DNA from: Marinicrinis sediminis
Lineage (GTDB): Bacteria > Bacillota > Bacilli > Paenibacillales > KCTC-33676
Assembly (NCBI RefSeq): GCF_042685085.1
Contig: NZ_JBHUMM010000007.1
Coordinates: 186,001 to 250,000, forward strand
Length of the DNA: 64,000 nucleotides
Direction of reading: 5' to 3'
The notes under the pieces are model-generated. The model saw only the letters and a program-made list of their open reading frames with translations, was not told the origin of the DNA and ran no database searches. Positions 16,734-25,009 of the stretch are shown here, piece by piece; the stretch's first letter is position 1; each line of letters starts with the position of its first letter. The translations under genes and the position numbers were made by a program.

Positions 16734-17870
16734 ATGTTGAATCAGGTTGCCTTGTACCCGTTTGATAAAATTACGCGTGGTCTCATCCGGTTTCGCGATT
16801 TGTTGCAGGTCGAGATTCGTTCCGTTATCGATTTTACATGTGACCACACAGAGGATATTGGATCACGGCTAGGCGGTGAAACGACCGGCATTCCGATGAC
16901 GAACGACATCGAAAAAGGCTTACAGCAAGTCGATATCCTGATTGTAAATGATCTGGGGAACAACCCTTTTGCCGATCCTGCCCATAACCTGGCGGAAAAA
17001 TGGCGAACACTCGTCAAATGTGCGTATGAAAAAGGCATAACCATCATCAGCCTGCATGAGATTGTGGAACCGGGAACGAAGCAATGGCTGCGTGCCCATG
17101 AGATTTCCCTTCAATTTGATGACCAGCTGGATCATGAGCTGCTGGCGGATATGGACATGCATCCTCTGCGTGGCAAGACAGAACTGGAAAGGTACTTTCG
17201 GCATTTGGAAGCGGATCATACGGGTTACACCTCGTCTCCTTCTTCCCTGCGTGTCGGAATTTTTGCCACCCGAGGTTGTTTGGGCAAATTCACGACTCAG
17301 ATGAGTCTGTTTCGCCAATTGAAAAAAAGAGGAAGATCCGCTACCTCTATCATTACAGAACCGACCGCCTTTCTGTTCCAGCAGCCGAGTGCAGATATTT
17401 TCAAGTTCTTGGCTACCCAGACCATAGACCAATATCCCTATTATATTCAAACCGTTGCGAAAAAAGCTGAGCAAGCCGGTTCGCCATATATTCTACTGGC
17501 CGGACAGGGCGCGCTGCTGCCTCACCATGACTTCCTGATTACCTCTAATCAGGTTGCTTATCTGAAAGCTTTCGATCCAGACGCCATATTGCTAGTGGTC
17601 GAATATGAGGATGATCAGAAAATTCGGGACAGTCTCGATTTCTTGCGTATATATGGCTATGAAAAGCCGATTCAACTGCTTCTTCCTGATCGAATGGAAA
17701 CCGGTTTATCTGAGATTGTCTTTAAGACCCCCGCAGAGATGGCGCAGCGAAAACAGCAATTGGAAAGCCAGTTTGACATTCCCGTCGTTTATATCAAGCA
17801 GCCGGATCAAATAGCAGACCGTCTGGAACAATTGCGGGAACAGAAAGAACATGCCGCTGTCATGCTCTAG
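16734..17870 (+). CDS. DUF1611-like P-loop enzyme, paralogue 2
   Basis: About 378 residues from the ATG at 16734, chosen because MLNQVALYPFDKITRG aligns with the start of paralogue 1 and AGGTG is 10 nt upstream (an ATG at 16725 is also open). It has the same architecture: N-terminal Rossmann-like half, P-loop ATRGCLGKFTTQMSLFRQL near residue 185, ITEPTAFLFQQPSADIFKFL, and LAGQGALLPHHDFLI. Every motif of paralogue 1 is kept, so neither copy looks like a dead partner. The tandem pair leads an operon with an FrhB-like protein, an EPSP-synthase paralogue and an exporter. Confidence 0.7.
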   Translation: MLNQVALYPFDKITRGLIRFRDLLQVEIRSVIDFTCDHTEDIGSRLGGETTGIPMTNDIEKGLQQVDILIVNDLGNNPFADPAHNLAEKWRTLVKCAYEKGITIISLHEIVEPGTKQWLRAHEISLQFDDQLDHELLADMDMHPLRGKTELERYFRHLEADHTGYTSSPSSLRVGIFATRGCLGKFTTQMSLFRQLKKRGRSATSIITEPTAFLFQQPSADIFKFLATQTIDQYPYYIQTVAKKAEQAGSPYILLAGQGALLPHHDFLITSNQVAYLKAFDPDAILLVVEYEDDQKIRDSLDFLRIYGYEKPIQLLLPDRMETGLSEIVFKTPAEMAQRKQQLESQFDIPVVYIKQPDQIADRLEQLREQKEHAAVML

Positions 17871-17949
17871 GAGCGTACAAGTTGCGATCTTGCCATGTAT
17901 CGATTCGCACATCTCATGAAGGGATAGGAGAAGGAAGAGGTGAAGATGA

Positions 17950-19167
17950 ATGTCTTTTATGACCTTGTACAGGGATATTATTGAGCCTGACTTATGCACA
18001 TCTTGCGGTTTATGTGAAGCAGTCTGTCCGAAAGACGTGGTAGGCTTTCATGCAACAGATTCCATTCCCCTTCCCTGGTTCAAGGGGGAGATGAATGAAG
18101 TGCTGGACGTCTGTCAGGACTGCACCCTTTGTTCAGACATTTGTCCAGGCTATGATACCGGTGTGCCGCAGACGGAAGAGCGGATGTTTGCGCGCACCCG
18201 ATCGGAAGAGGAACGATGGACCGGCATCTATCGTTATGCCTGCCAACTTACAGCGTCTTCGCCGGACATTTTGCAAAAAGCTTCGGCAGGAGGGGCTGGC
18301 ACAACCCTTGCCATCACAGCCCTGACGGAAGGCTTGGCTGATGCCGTTATTGTGGTGGGCAGAGATGAGGAAGAGCCCTGGAGACCCCGTGCCTTTCTAG
18401 CGGACTCTGTCGATCAGATCATAGAGAGTGCGCAGTCCAGCTATTGCATTACCCCAAATCTGCATCTGTTAAAAGAAACTCACTATGAGAAAATCGGCTT
18501 GATCGGGGTGCCCTGCCAAATTCAGGGAATTCAAAAGTTGCTGAACCATGGCGAGCAGGAAGCACTGAAAACACTCGCCGATCGCATTCAGTTTACGATT
18601 GAACTCGGCTGTGCTTCTAGTACCGCCATTGCAGGCACCGAGCATATCATTACCGATCTGCTGCATCTCTCCCTCGACGAGGTGCAAGAGATGAAGTATC
18701 GGGACGGGGGCTACCCGGGTGAATTCAAGGTCATAACGAAAGCCGGCGAAGAACACCGCCTGCCGTTCTTCAGGCTGGTCGAGGAGTTCAAGGCGCACAA
18801 GACGTTCCGCTGTCTCACGTGCCCAGACTGGTGGTCCGGTGTGGCTGACATCTCCATTTCGGACGGAGATCCCAACATATTCGAATCCAGTAAATTCGGT
18901 GGCAATCACGCTCCTTCCTCCACAGTGCTGGTGCGAACCGAGATGGGGGAACAACTCATGAACCTGGGCCTTGCAAAGGGGCATTTCACGTTAAAGGACT
19001 ATACCTTTATCAACAATCTTGGCCTGGAGAGAAAGAGACAGCGTTACCGCCACTATGAAACAAATTCAGCACGGAAAATCCCCTTGCCACCTGTACATGA
19101 ATCATTTAGCGGAGATATTTTATCTGACGATGAGGTGATCGCGGTTGGAATCCGTAATAAGACATAA
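17950..19167 (+). CDS. FrhB-type (coenzyme F420 hydrogenase beta-subunit family) iron-sulfur flavoprotein
   Basis: 405 residues, ATG after AAGAGGTGAAGATGA. Two 4Fe-4S motifs lie at the N-terminus: CTSCGLCEAVCPK (about 17-29) and CQDCTLCSDICPG (about 55-67). FrhB N- and C-terminal domains follow, with KASAGGAGTTLAITAL, GVPCQIQGIQKLL, IELGCASSTAI, a KYRDGGYPGEFKV stretch and the Cys-rich FRCLTCPDWWSGVADISISDGD. The family includes F420-dependent and ferredoxin/FAD-dependent reductases (hydrogenase subunits, hydroxymethyl-chlorophyllide reductase). Here it probably supplies a redox step in a biosynthetic pathway. Nothing in the window shows that the host makes F420, so FAD is more likely; that is inference. 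It overlaps the next gene by 23 bp. Confidence 0.82.
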   Translation: MSFMTLYRDIIEPDLCTSCGLCEAVCPKDVVGFHATDSIPLPWFKGEMNEVLDVCQDCTLCSDICPGYDTGVPQTEERMFARTRSEEERWTGIYRYACQLTASSPDILQKASAGGAGTTLAITALTEGLADAVIVVGRDEEEPWRPRAFLADSVDQIIESAQSSYCITPNLHLLKETHYEKIGLIGVPCQIQGIQKLLNHGEQEALKTLADRIQFTIELGCASSTAIAGTEHIITDLLHLSLDEVQEMKYRDGGYPGEFKVITKAGEEHRLPFFRLVEEFKAHKTFRCLTCPDWWSGVADISISDGDPNIFESSKFGGNHAPSSTVLVRTEMGEQLMNLGLAKGHFTLKDYTFINNLGLERKRQRYRHYETNSARKIPLPPVHESFSGDILSDDEVIAVGIRNKT

Positions 19168-20524
19168 TACGGCATCTGTTTCCAGTTTGCCTGAACAATT
19201 TGATCTGGCTATCCGGCGAAAGCCGCTGATGAGCCAAACGGTATTTGAACAGATATCGACAGACAAATCCATCTCGCAAAGAGCAATCGTATGGAGCGCA
19301 CTCACAGAAGGCACTTCGAGAATCTGCGGAGTATTGCAATCGGACGACATTTTCCACTGTATCGAGGCTTTGAAGCAGCTCGGTGTACATATCGAGTGGG
19401 ATCAGGCTGATGTCATCGTGAAAGGGGTGGGGCTGACGGGATTGAAACAGCCCCGCTCTGACCTCTATATCGGAAATTCGGCGACTGCGACAAGGCTGAT
19501 CATGAGCCTGATCGCAGGCAGTTCGCTGGATGTGGTCATCAGAGGAAATGCCTTGCTTTCCAGACGACCGATGGATTGGGTGGTAGAGCCGCTCCGTCAA
19601 ATGGGCGCCGCGATTACGTATTTGGGCGAGGAAGGTTTTCTGCCTGTGCGAGTACAAGGGGCATTTCCGCTAAAGCCCATCCACTGGAACGCCACCGTTG
19701 CCAGTGCCCAGCAAAAATCGGCCGTATTGACAGCCGCCTTGTTTGCGAATGGGGTCACCGCTTTCCGGCAGCAATGTCAGAGCCGCAATCATACAGAACT
19801 CATGCTCCAAGACATGGGGGCTCACGTTAAGATGGTAAGCGAGCAGGTGACTGAGCTTCAAGGGTGTATGCCGCTGAAAGCGCAAGACAGGCATGTCCCG
19901 GGCGACATATCCTCTGCCGCATTTTTGATGGCTGCCTATTTGCTTCGCGGGGAGGAGATGCCGCCTCTCGTCCTGAAAAAAGTGGGGGTCAATCCGACCC
20001 GCACCGGGTTTGTGCAAGTGTTGCAGGCCATGGGAGCGGATATCAGCTATAGCGAGGAAACTTTATGGGGGAGTGAACCGGTAGCGGACCTTCATATTCA
20101 ACCTGCTCGTCATCTGCAGCCTGTCCGGATCGAAGGGATGGCCTTTGTGCAAAGCTTGATTGATGAAATCCCCCTGCTTGCTGCCATCAGCACGGTAATC
20201 CATGGAGATACGACCATCATCGATTGCATGGAGTTGAAGGACAAGGATACGAATAGGATCGATACGACAGCGGATGTGCTGAGGCGATTCGGAGCGGAGC
20301 TGCGAACTTGTTCAAAGGGAATGATCATCATCGGGGGCAAGTCGTTGCAGGCGTGCCACACGCATAGCCATGGCGACCATCGCATTGCTATGACCGCCGC
20401 GATTCTGGCAAGCAGCCTGCCTGAGGCGTCGGTTATTGAGGATGCGGCATGTCTCAAAGTCTCTTATCCGACCTTTTTGGAGGATCTGGCTCATTTTGCG
20501 GATATTCGCATCATACCGAAATAA
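19145..20524 (+). CDS. EPSP-synthase (AroA) family enolpyruvyl transferase paralogue
   Basis: 459 residues, TTG start at 19145 with GAGGTGAT upstream, inside the end of the FrhB-like gene. AroA signatures are present but shifted: TDKSISQRA for GDKSISHRA, GNSATATRLI for GNSGTTMRLL, LLSRRPMDWVVEPL, VASAQQKSAVL, SRNHTELML, GDISSAAFLMA, DEIPLLAAIS (catalytic Asp kept), KDKDTNRID where AroA has VKESDRI (the Glu becomes Asp), and DHRIAMTAAIL. The fold and most active-site residues are therefore intact, but the substitutions in the shikimate/PEP contacts and the unusual neighbours suggest a dedicated enzyme using another hydroxyl acceptor rather than the housekeeping aroA. It could still complement aroA; no other aromatic-pathway gene is nearby. 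Confidence 0.85.
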   Translation: MESVIRHNTASVSSLPEQFDLAIRRKPLMSQTVFEQISTDKSISQRAIVWSALTEGTSRICGVLQSDDIFHCIEALKQLGVHIEWDQADVIVKGVGLTGLKQPRSDLYIGNSATATRLIMSLIAGSSLDVVIRGNALLSRRPMDWVVEPLRQMGAAITYLGEEGFLPVRVQGAFPLKPIHWNATVASAQQKSAVLTAALFANGVTAFRQQCQSRNHTELMLQDMGAHVKMVSEQVTELQGCMPLKAQDRHVPGDISSAAFLMAAYLLRGEEMPPLVLKKVGVNPTRTGFVQVLQAMGADISYSEETLWGSEPVADLHIQPARHLQPVRIEGMAFVQSLIDEIPLLAAISTVIHGDTTIIDCMELKDKDTNRIDTTADVLRRFGAELRTCSKGMIIIGGKSLQACHTHSHGDHRIAMTAAILASSLPEASVIEDAACLKVSYPTFLEDLAHFADIRIIPK

Positions 20525-20574
20525 ACTGTAAGAGGATGGTTCATCATTTGCATGTTCATCAAAGGGAGTGAGCG

Positions 20575-21837
20575 TTGTTGGAAGCCAACTTGTCTATGCA
20601 GCCTAATCGCCAGGTGCTGTCACATCCATCATTGTGGAAAAACAAGACATTCAAGTGGATTTTGCTCGGATATATTTTCTCTGTGCTCGGAGACCGGTTC
20701 CATAGCGTCGCCATCAGTTTTTGGGTGTTGAAGGAAACCGGAAGCGCCAGGCTGATGTCCATTGTGCTGCTCATTCATATATCAATGAGCCTTTTTTTCG
20801 GAGCGTTTGCGGGCACAATTGCAGACCGAACGGATCGCAGAAAACTGATGTACCGGATGGACTTTATTCGCGTTCTGTTTGTTGTCGGGATCGCTTGCAT
20901 GCTGCTGTTTCCATTTCAAGAATTCCGGTTTGGTGTGATCATCCTCCTGATTAGCCTCACCGCTTTTGCAGGCTTGTTCCAGGCCCCCGCTTCACAGGCT
21001 TCTCTCATCAATATCGTGGGAAAAGACCAAATTCAAAAAGCGACCGGCGCACTCAGCTTTGCAGACAATATTGCCGGTATTACAGGCTTGTCTATGGCTG
21101 GCTTTGTCGTGGCTGCATTAGGCGGGGCTTCCGCGATCTTTATCGATGCGCTTACGTTTCTGATCTCGGGATTGTGCGTGCTGGCTGCCGGAAAATTCCC
21201 GAGTCCCATTCATCAAAACAAGGAACGCAAGTCTTTTCTGTCCGATTTAAAAGAAGGCATCCAGTACATTTTCAAAAATCGTTTTGTCAGATGTGTAGCT
21301 TTGATCAACCCGCTGCTGATCTTGTTTTATCTCACTTCTCTGCTGCTCATTCAGGTGCTGGCGGTCAAGGAATGGCGAGTCAGTTCCATTGAATTCGGTA
21401 TGCTTGAAGCTTGTGTACCGCTCGGATACATGCTGGGGGCATTCATGATTATGCGTATCGATCAGAGGCTTAGAAAACGGGGCTGGTTGATTCTCGGCAG
21501 TATGGCCTTGCTCGGCCCTCTCTTTATCGCGATTTCTTTCGTTCAATCTGTTTGGGTGGGATTGTTTTTTGTCCTGTGCCACGGCTTTATTTTTTCCTAT
21601 TGTACGTTGCTCGTTATGGTCATCATTCGCTTGAAGGTCGAAGAGAGCATCCAGGGCAGAGTGTTTGCCACTCTGGGATCGATCACCTCGGTTGTTCCGC
21701 CCCTCGGTCTGATCATTGCCCCTTTCTTCGCGGATGCCTACAGTGCATCTTCGGTATTGGGTGTGACCGGTATCTTGTTCTTCATCGTGGCGCTCTGCTT
21801 CCTGTTATGGCTGAAACCCGTCCGGCAATTTGAATGA
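20575..21837 (+). CDS. MFS transporter, probable efflux of the operon's product
   Basis: 420 residues, TTG start after GGGAGTGAGCG. Twelve transmembrane segments with the MFS loop 2-3 motif GTIADRTDRRKLMYRMD and an N-terminal stretch FKWILLGYIFSVLGDRFHSVAISFWVL typical of the MFS_3 drug/macrolide/siderophore exporter group. It is the last gene of the five-gene operon (50 bp after the enolpyruvyl transferase) and convergent with the diguanylate cyclase 25 bp away. Export of the small molecule made by the four upstream enzymes is the simplest reading; the substrate is unknown. Confidence 0.85.
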   Translation: MLEANLSMQPNRQVLSHPSLWKNKTFKWILLGYIFSVLGDRFHSVAISFWVLKETGSARLMSIVLLIHISMSLFFGAFAGTIADRTDRRKLMYRMDFIRVLFVVGIACMLLFPFQEFRFGVIILLISLTAFAGLFQAPASQASLINIVGKDQIQKATGALSFADNIAGITGLSMAGFVVAALGGASAIFIDALTFLISGLCVLAAGKFPSPIHQNKERKSFLSDLKEGIQYIFKNRFVRCVALINPLLILFYLTSLLLIQVLAVKEWRVSSIEFGMLEACVPLGYMLGAFMIMRIDQRLRKRGWLILGSMALLGPLFIAISFVQSVWVGLFFVLCHGFIFSYCTLLVMVIIRLKVEESIQGRVFATLGSITSVVPPLGLIIAPFFADAYSASSVLGVTGILFFIVALCFLLWLKPVRQFE

Positions 21838-21861
21838 CGATCCCTGCTGCTTCATTCGGCT

Positions 21862-22920
21862 TCAACCCAGTTCCACCCGATTTCGCCCCTGCTCCTTGCT
21901 CGTATACAGCGCTTGGTCCGCCCGTTGCAGCAGAGTATTCGCATCATCGCCTTCCTTGTACTCGGCAATTCCGAAACTGGCCGTGACGGGACCGGAAGGA
22001 AGATCATGGGCCTCCAGCCTGCTGCGTATCTGTTCTGCCCACGCATTGGCCTGTTCCGCATGGAGTGGCATCACAATCAGAAATTCCTCTCCACCCCACC
22101 GGCCAAATGAAATGGGCTCCCGCAGCAGTTCCCGTAACAGCAGGGAGATTTCGATCAGGACCGCATCTCCCGCCTGATGTCCATAAGTATCATTGATTTG
22201 TTTGAAATGATCGATATCCATCATCATCACACTGAGATGGTTCCCGCTCTGCTGTGCCTCCGACAGTTGTTTGGTGAATTGCAGTTCGATGGCTCTGCGA
22301 TTCGGAATGTTCAGTAAAAAGTCCGTACTCGCCATCTGTTCCATGTCTCCCGCGGACTTCTGCGCATCGAGATAATACCGTTTCAGTCTGGCATACAGCG
22401 CCATGAATACAATCAGAATCCCCTGTGCCACATACGTCTGAATGAATACACTCAGCAGTTCACTTTTCTCTGCCAGTTCCTGGTCATGCTGTATGATCAC
22501 ATAGATGCCACTTTGCAGGACCCATCCGGAAAACACGACCGAAGAGACCACCGTTGCCTTTCGGTGGCCGCCATAGATGAGGAATGGTAGTACGTACTGG
22601 ATATACATCCAGGGCGAAAGCTGAACGAACTGACTGTACAACCGATCATCACTGACAAACAGGACATAGCCGAGCTTTACACTAATGCCAACGGTCATGA
22701 ACCAGTACATGCCCTGTAATACCCTGCCAATCACATGAGGCTTTCGCCATAAAGTCACTGCCAGAAAAACCTCTACACAGATGGCAATGGGGCCTCCGTA
22801 GTACTCGATCACGTCACCAGTTCCATTGGAAACCGCCAATATCCAGCGAGCCGTCGTCGCCATCGCTCCCACGCACAAACTGAACCATACAAATCGATAC
22901 ACATATTTTTCCCACGTCAT
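21862..22920 (-). CDS. Membrane-bound GGDEF diguanylate cyclase
   Basis: 352 residues, ATG after AGAGGGGAAACGGC. Residues 1-185 hold six or so transmembrane helices (7TMR/MASE-like sensor), starting VWFSLCVGAMATTARWILAV. Residues about 190-352 are a GGDEF domain: TDFLLNIPNRRAIE, MMMDIDHFKQINDTYGHQAGDAVL and the active-site loop GRWGGEEFLIV. The catalytic GGEEF is intact, so it should make cyclic di-GMP. The inhibitory I-site RxxD expected just before the loop is absent (the sequence there reads REPI). Monocistronic; its ligand is unknown. Confidence 0.92.
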   Translation of the reverse strand: MTWEKYVYRFVWFSLCVGAMATTARWILAVSNGTGDVIEYYGGPIAICVEVFLAVTLWRKPHVIGRVLQGMYWFMTVGISVKLGYVLFVSDDRLYSQFVQLSPWMYIQYVLPFLIYGGHRKATVVSSVVFSGWVLQSGIYVIIQHDQELAEKSELLSVFIQTYVAQGILIVFMALYARLKRYYLDAQKSAGDMEQMASTDFLLNIPNRRAIELQFTKQLSEAQQSGNHLSVMMMDIDHFKQINDTYGHQAGDAVLIEISLLLRELLREPISFGRWGGEEFLIVMPLHAEQANAWAEQIRSRLEAHDLPSGPVTASFGIAEYKEGDDANTLLQRADQALYTSKEQGRNRVELG

Positions 22921-23287
22921 GCCGTTTCCCCTCTCGGTGTCCCCGTTCCTTCAAGGGCGTTCCGATCCCACACCAGCGCTATTCTCCAAATGGCAAGAAT
23001 ACGCTGATTGATGGTGTATATAAGTAGATTCCGCAATCTGTGATCAAATTCCTGCTTATCTGGATGTTCGATCTGTATGGAAACGAAAGGACAATCTTCA
23101 CCGCACTTGTCATTTGTCTAAGTTTAAATGGCTGGCCATTCAATAGGAATACAAGCAGGCAGAGGATTTATTTCACTGTAGACAGAGTACATCACGTATA
23201 TCCTTTTGAGCCATTGATTTGACAGATAGAGATTCACTCTGCTTCGAAGGAAGGCTGCATCGGTTTAACGAAGAGAAAAGAAGCGCG
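22921..23287. other. Intergenic region, no gene seen
   Basis: Contains the promoter side of the diguanylate cyclase and the 3' flank of the SPFH gene. Only short unsupported frames; no clear terminator or RNA. Confidence 0.5.
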
Positions 23288-24403
23288 CTATTTACGCGCC
23301 GCTTTCTTCTCCCCAATGAGAGAGTCTAGCCGATCCAGGAGATCTCCACCGCCTGTCAGGGAGATGGAACCGATTTTCTCACATATTTTCTCGAGGAATT
23401 CCAGCTCCTTCAGACGGAACAACGTCGGATTGTCTTCCATGAGTTTGGCCGTGTTTAGTAGACTTCGGGTTGAAGCTGTTTCCTCCCGGCGGGTAATCAG
23501 GTTCGCTTGCGCCTTCTTCTCTGCCAGCAGGACCGTATTCAGAATATCCTTCATCTCTCCTGGGAGAATGACATCCTTCACGCCCGCACTGAGGAAGTGT
23601 ATCCCGAACGCTTCCCCCTTCTCTTGGAGGCGGGACAGTACAAACGAAGCGATGTCCTCTTTTCGTTTCAACAGTTCGTCTAGTTTAAGCGTTCCAACAT
23701 ACTCCCGTAGAATGAGCTGAAGCTGGATGTGGATCTGCTCATCAAAGGATTTCATCTCCAGAGAGCGTATCGGATTCACAATCTTGTATTGGCAGACGAA
23801 ATTCAAGCGCAGGGAGATCTTGTCTTCTGTCATGATTTCTTGCCCGCTCAGTTCCATTTGCTGCTGCCTTCCATCCACTGGCTTGACCATGACCGAGACA
23901 GGCCCCTTCCAGAAGTAGTACTTGCCAGGAGCAAGCTCCCGCTGCAGGACATGATCATAAAATACATAACCGGTCTCATAGCTGGCAATCTCCCAAGCCT
24001 GCACATGTACAGCAAGCCTCGGCAGGATTGAGCGGTCTATCTCCGCAGGCAGCTCCGGATTCCTGACGTCCGCATGCAAGAACGTATGGTTTTTCAGGAT
24101 GTTCCAGTAAGCATATGTACCCGGCTTGAGCAGCTGTATAAATTGTCCGTCCTCGTAATGTAGGACATATTCGTGGTCTCGTACTTGTACGATTTCAAGT
24201 TCCCGTACAAGGTCTTCATCATGCAGAAACAATTGCAGCTCTCTTCCCTCTACGAGGAAAGGCTTCGCCATATCCATGACGACTACGGTCGTTTGCAAGC
24301 CGCTCCAATAACGATAGGTGCCCGGTTGCAGCTTTTTCATATAACTTCCTTTTCGAAACAGCAATCCGCGCTGGTCTGCCTGTATCGTCACTTGTTTAAA
24401 CAT
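23288..24403 (-). CDS. SPFH-domain (slipin/stomatin-like) protein
   Basis: 371 residues, start after AAGGGGGAACAAAC. The N-terminal half contains repeated beta-rich units with the pattern LxPGTYxYW (at about 27, 92 and 156), i.e. three related segments. The C-terminal half has the SPFH core: QEIMTEDKISLRLNFVCQYKIVNPIRSLEM, then LDELLKRKEDIASFVLSRL and FLSAGVKDVILPGEMKDILNTVLLAEKKAQANLITRREETA, the canonical slipin helix. There is no obvious transmembrane anchor, unlike most stomatins, so it may scaffold at the membrane through a partner. The function of bacterial slipins is mostly undefined (membrane microdomains, stress). Monocistronic. Confidence 0.85.
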   Translation of the reverse strand: MFKQVTIQADQRGLLFRKGSYMKKLQPGTYRYWSGLQTTVVVMDMAKPFLVEGRELQLFLHDEDLVRELEIVQVRDHEYVLHYEDGQFIQLLKPGTYAYWNILKNHTFLHADVRNPELPAEIDRSILPRLAVHVQAWEIASYETGYVFYDHVLQRELAPGKYYFWKGPVSVMVKPVDGRQQQMELSGQEIMTEDKISLRLNFVCQYKIVNPIRSLEMKSFDEQIHIQLQLILREYVGTLKLDELLKRKEDIASFVLSRLQEKGEAFGIHFLSAGVKDVILPGEMKDILNTVLLAEKKAQANLITRREETASTRSLLNTAKLMEDNPTLFRLKELEFLEKICEKIGSISLTGGGDLLDRLDSLIGEKKAARK

Positions 24404-24930
24404 GTTTGTTCCCCCTTCATATTTCGACCAGTCGATCAGAATCCTCCTGCAGCTTAGGCGGAATCACGTTTTAGACAAGCCGTTTACCAGTGTTTATGTT
24501 GGACTTGGATTCAAAGGATGACCTCGAATGTCCTCGGATATGCTCGCTACTTTCACCCTTTTGCTTCCTCTGTCCGATCACAACAACCGGATTTCCGCTT
24601 ATCGGTATCCACGGATTTCATGGCCTTCCTGCAGTGTGCACGAACGAGCCACTGAGGATTCTGTTTCTGGTCTTTCATTTAGAAGTTGTCGCTCGATCCA
24701 CAGTCGAGTTTCCAAAATCGCTCCCTAGGCGATTGGGGAATCGAACCCCAGTGGCGGATCTTACCGACGAGATCGTACAGGATACCATCATCCAATTGGC
24801 ATGGCACTGCGGGATACTTCGACATCCCAGCCTCGTTACGACCGTCTGCATAAGAACCGATGTGTCTTACAGGTTCTATCATCACACTTTTCATTCGAAT
24901 CGAACATGGCGAAAGTATTACAAGACCAAA
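24404..24930. other. Intergenic region with a degenerate tRNA-like segment
   Basis: No convincing gene. On the minus strand at 24734-24750 there is a perfect T-arm (TGGGG TTCGATT CCCCA), preceded by GATCT...AGATC around an 8-nt loop and an AATTGG D-loop-like stretch near 24795-24800. No matching acceptor stem could be paired, so a functional tRNA is not supported; it may be a decayed tRNA gene. Confidence 0.35.
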
Positions 24931-24935
24931 TAAAA

Positions 24936-24955
24936 AAACACCTCATCGGGTGTCC
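24936..24955 (-). terminator. Terminator of the siderophore uptake operon
   Basis: ACACC (24938-24942) and GGTGT (24949-24953) form a short stem. On the minus strand it is followed by TTTTTTT. It lies 55 bp beyond the stop codon of the ATPase gene. Confidence 0.7.
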
Positions 24956-25009
24956 TTTTCGTTACAGAAACTCAGGATTCAACTTGTACTTTTCTCGAAA
25001 CGAGTGACT

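Noticed and set aside
19145..20524. Housekeeping aroA
   Set aside because: Altered substrate motifs, TTG start inside an FrhB-like gene, and no aromatic-pathway neighbours; kept as a paralogue, though complementation has not been excluded.
24679..24894. 71-codon frame overlapping the tRNA-like segment
   Set aside because: No ribosome binding site; the frame crosses the tRNA-like T-arm and is more likely accidental.
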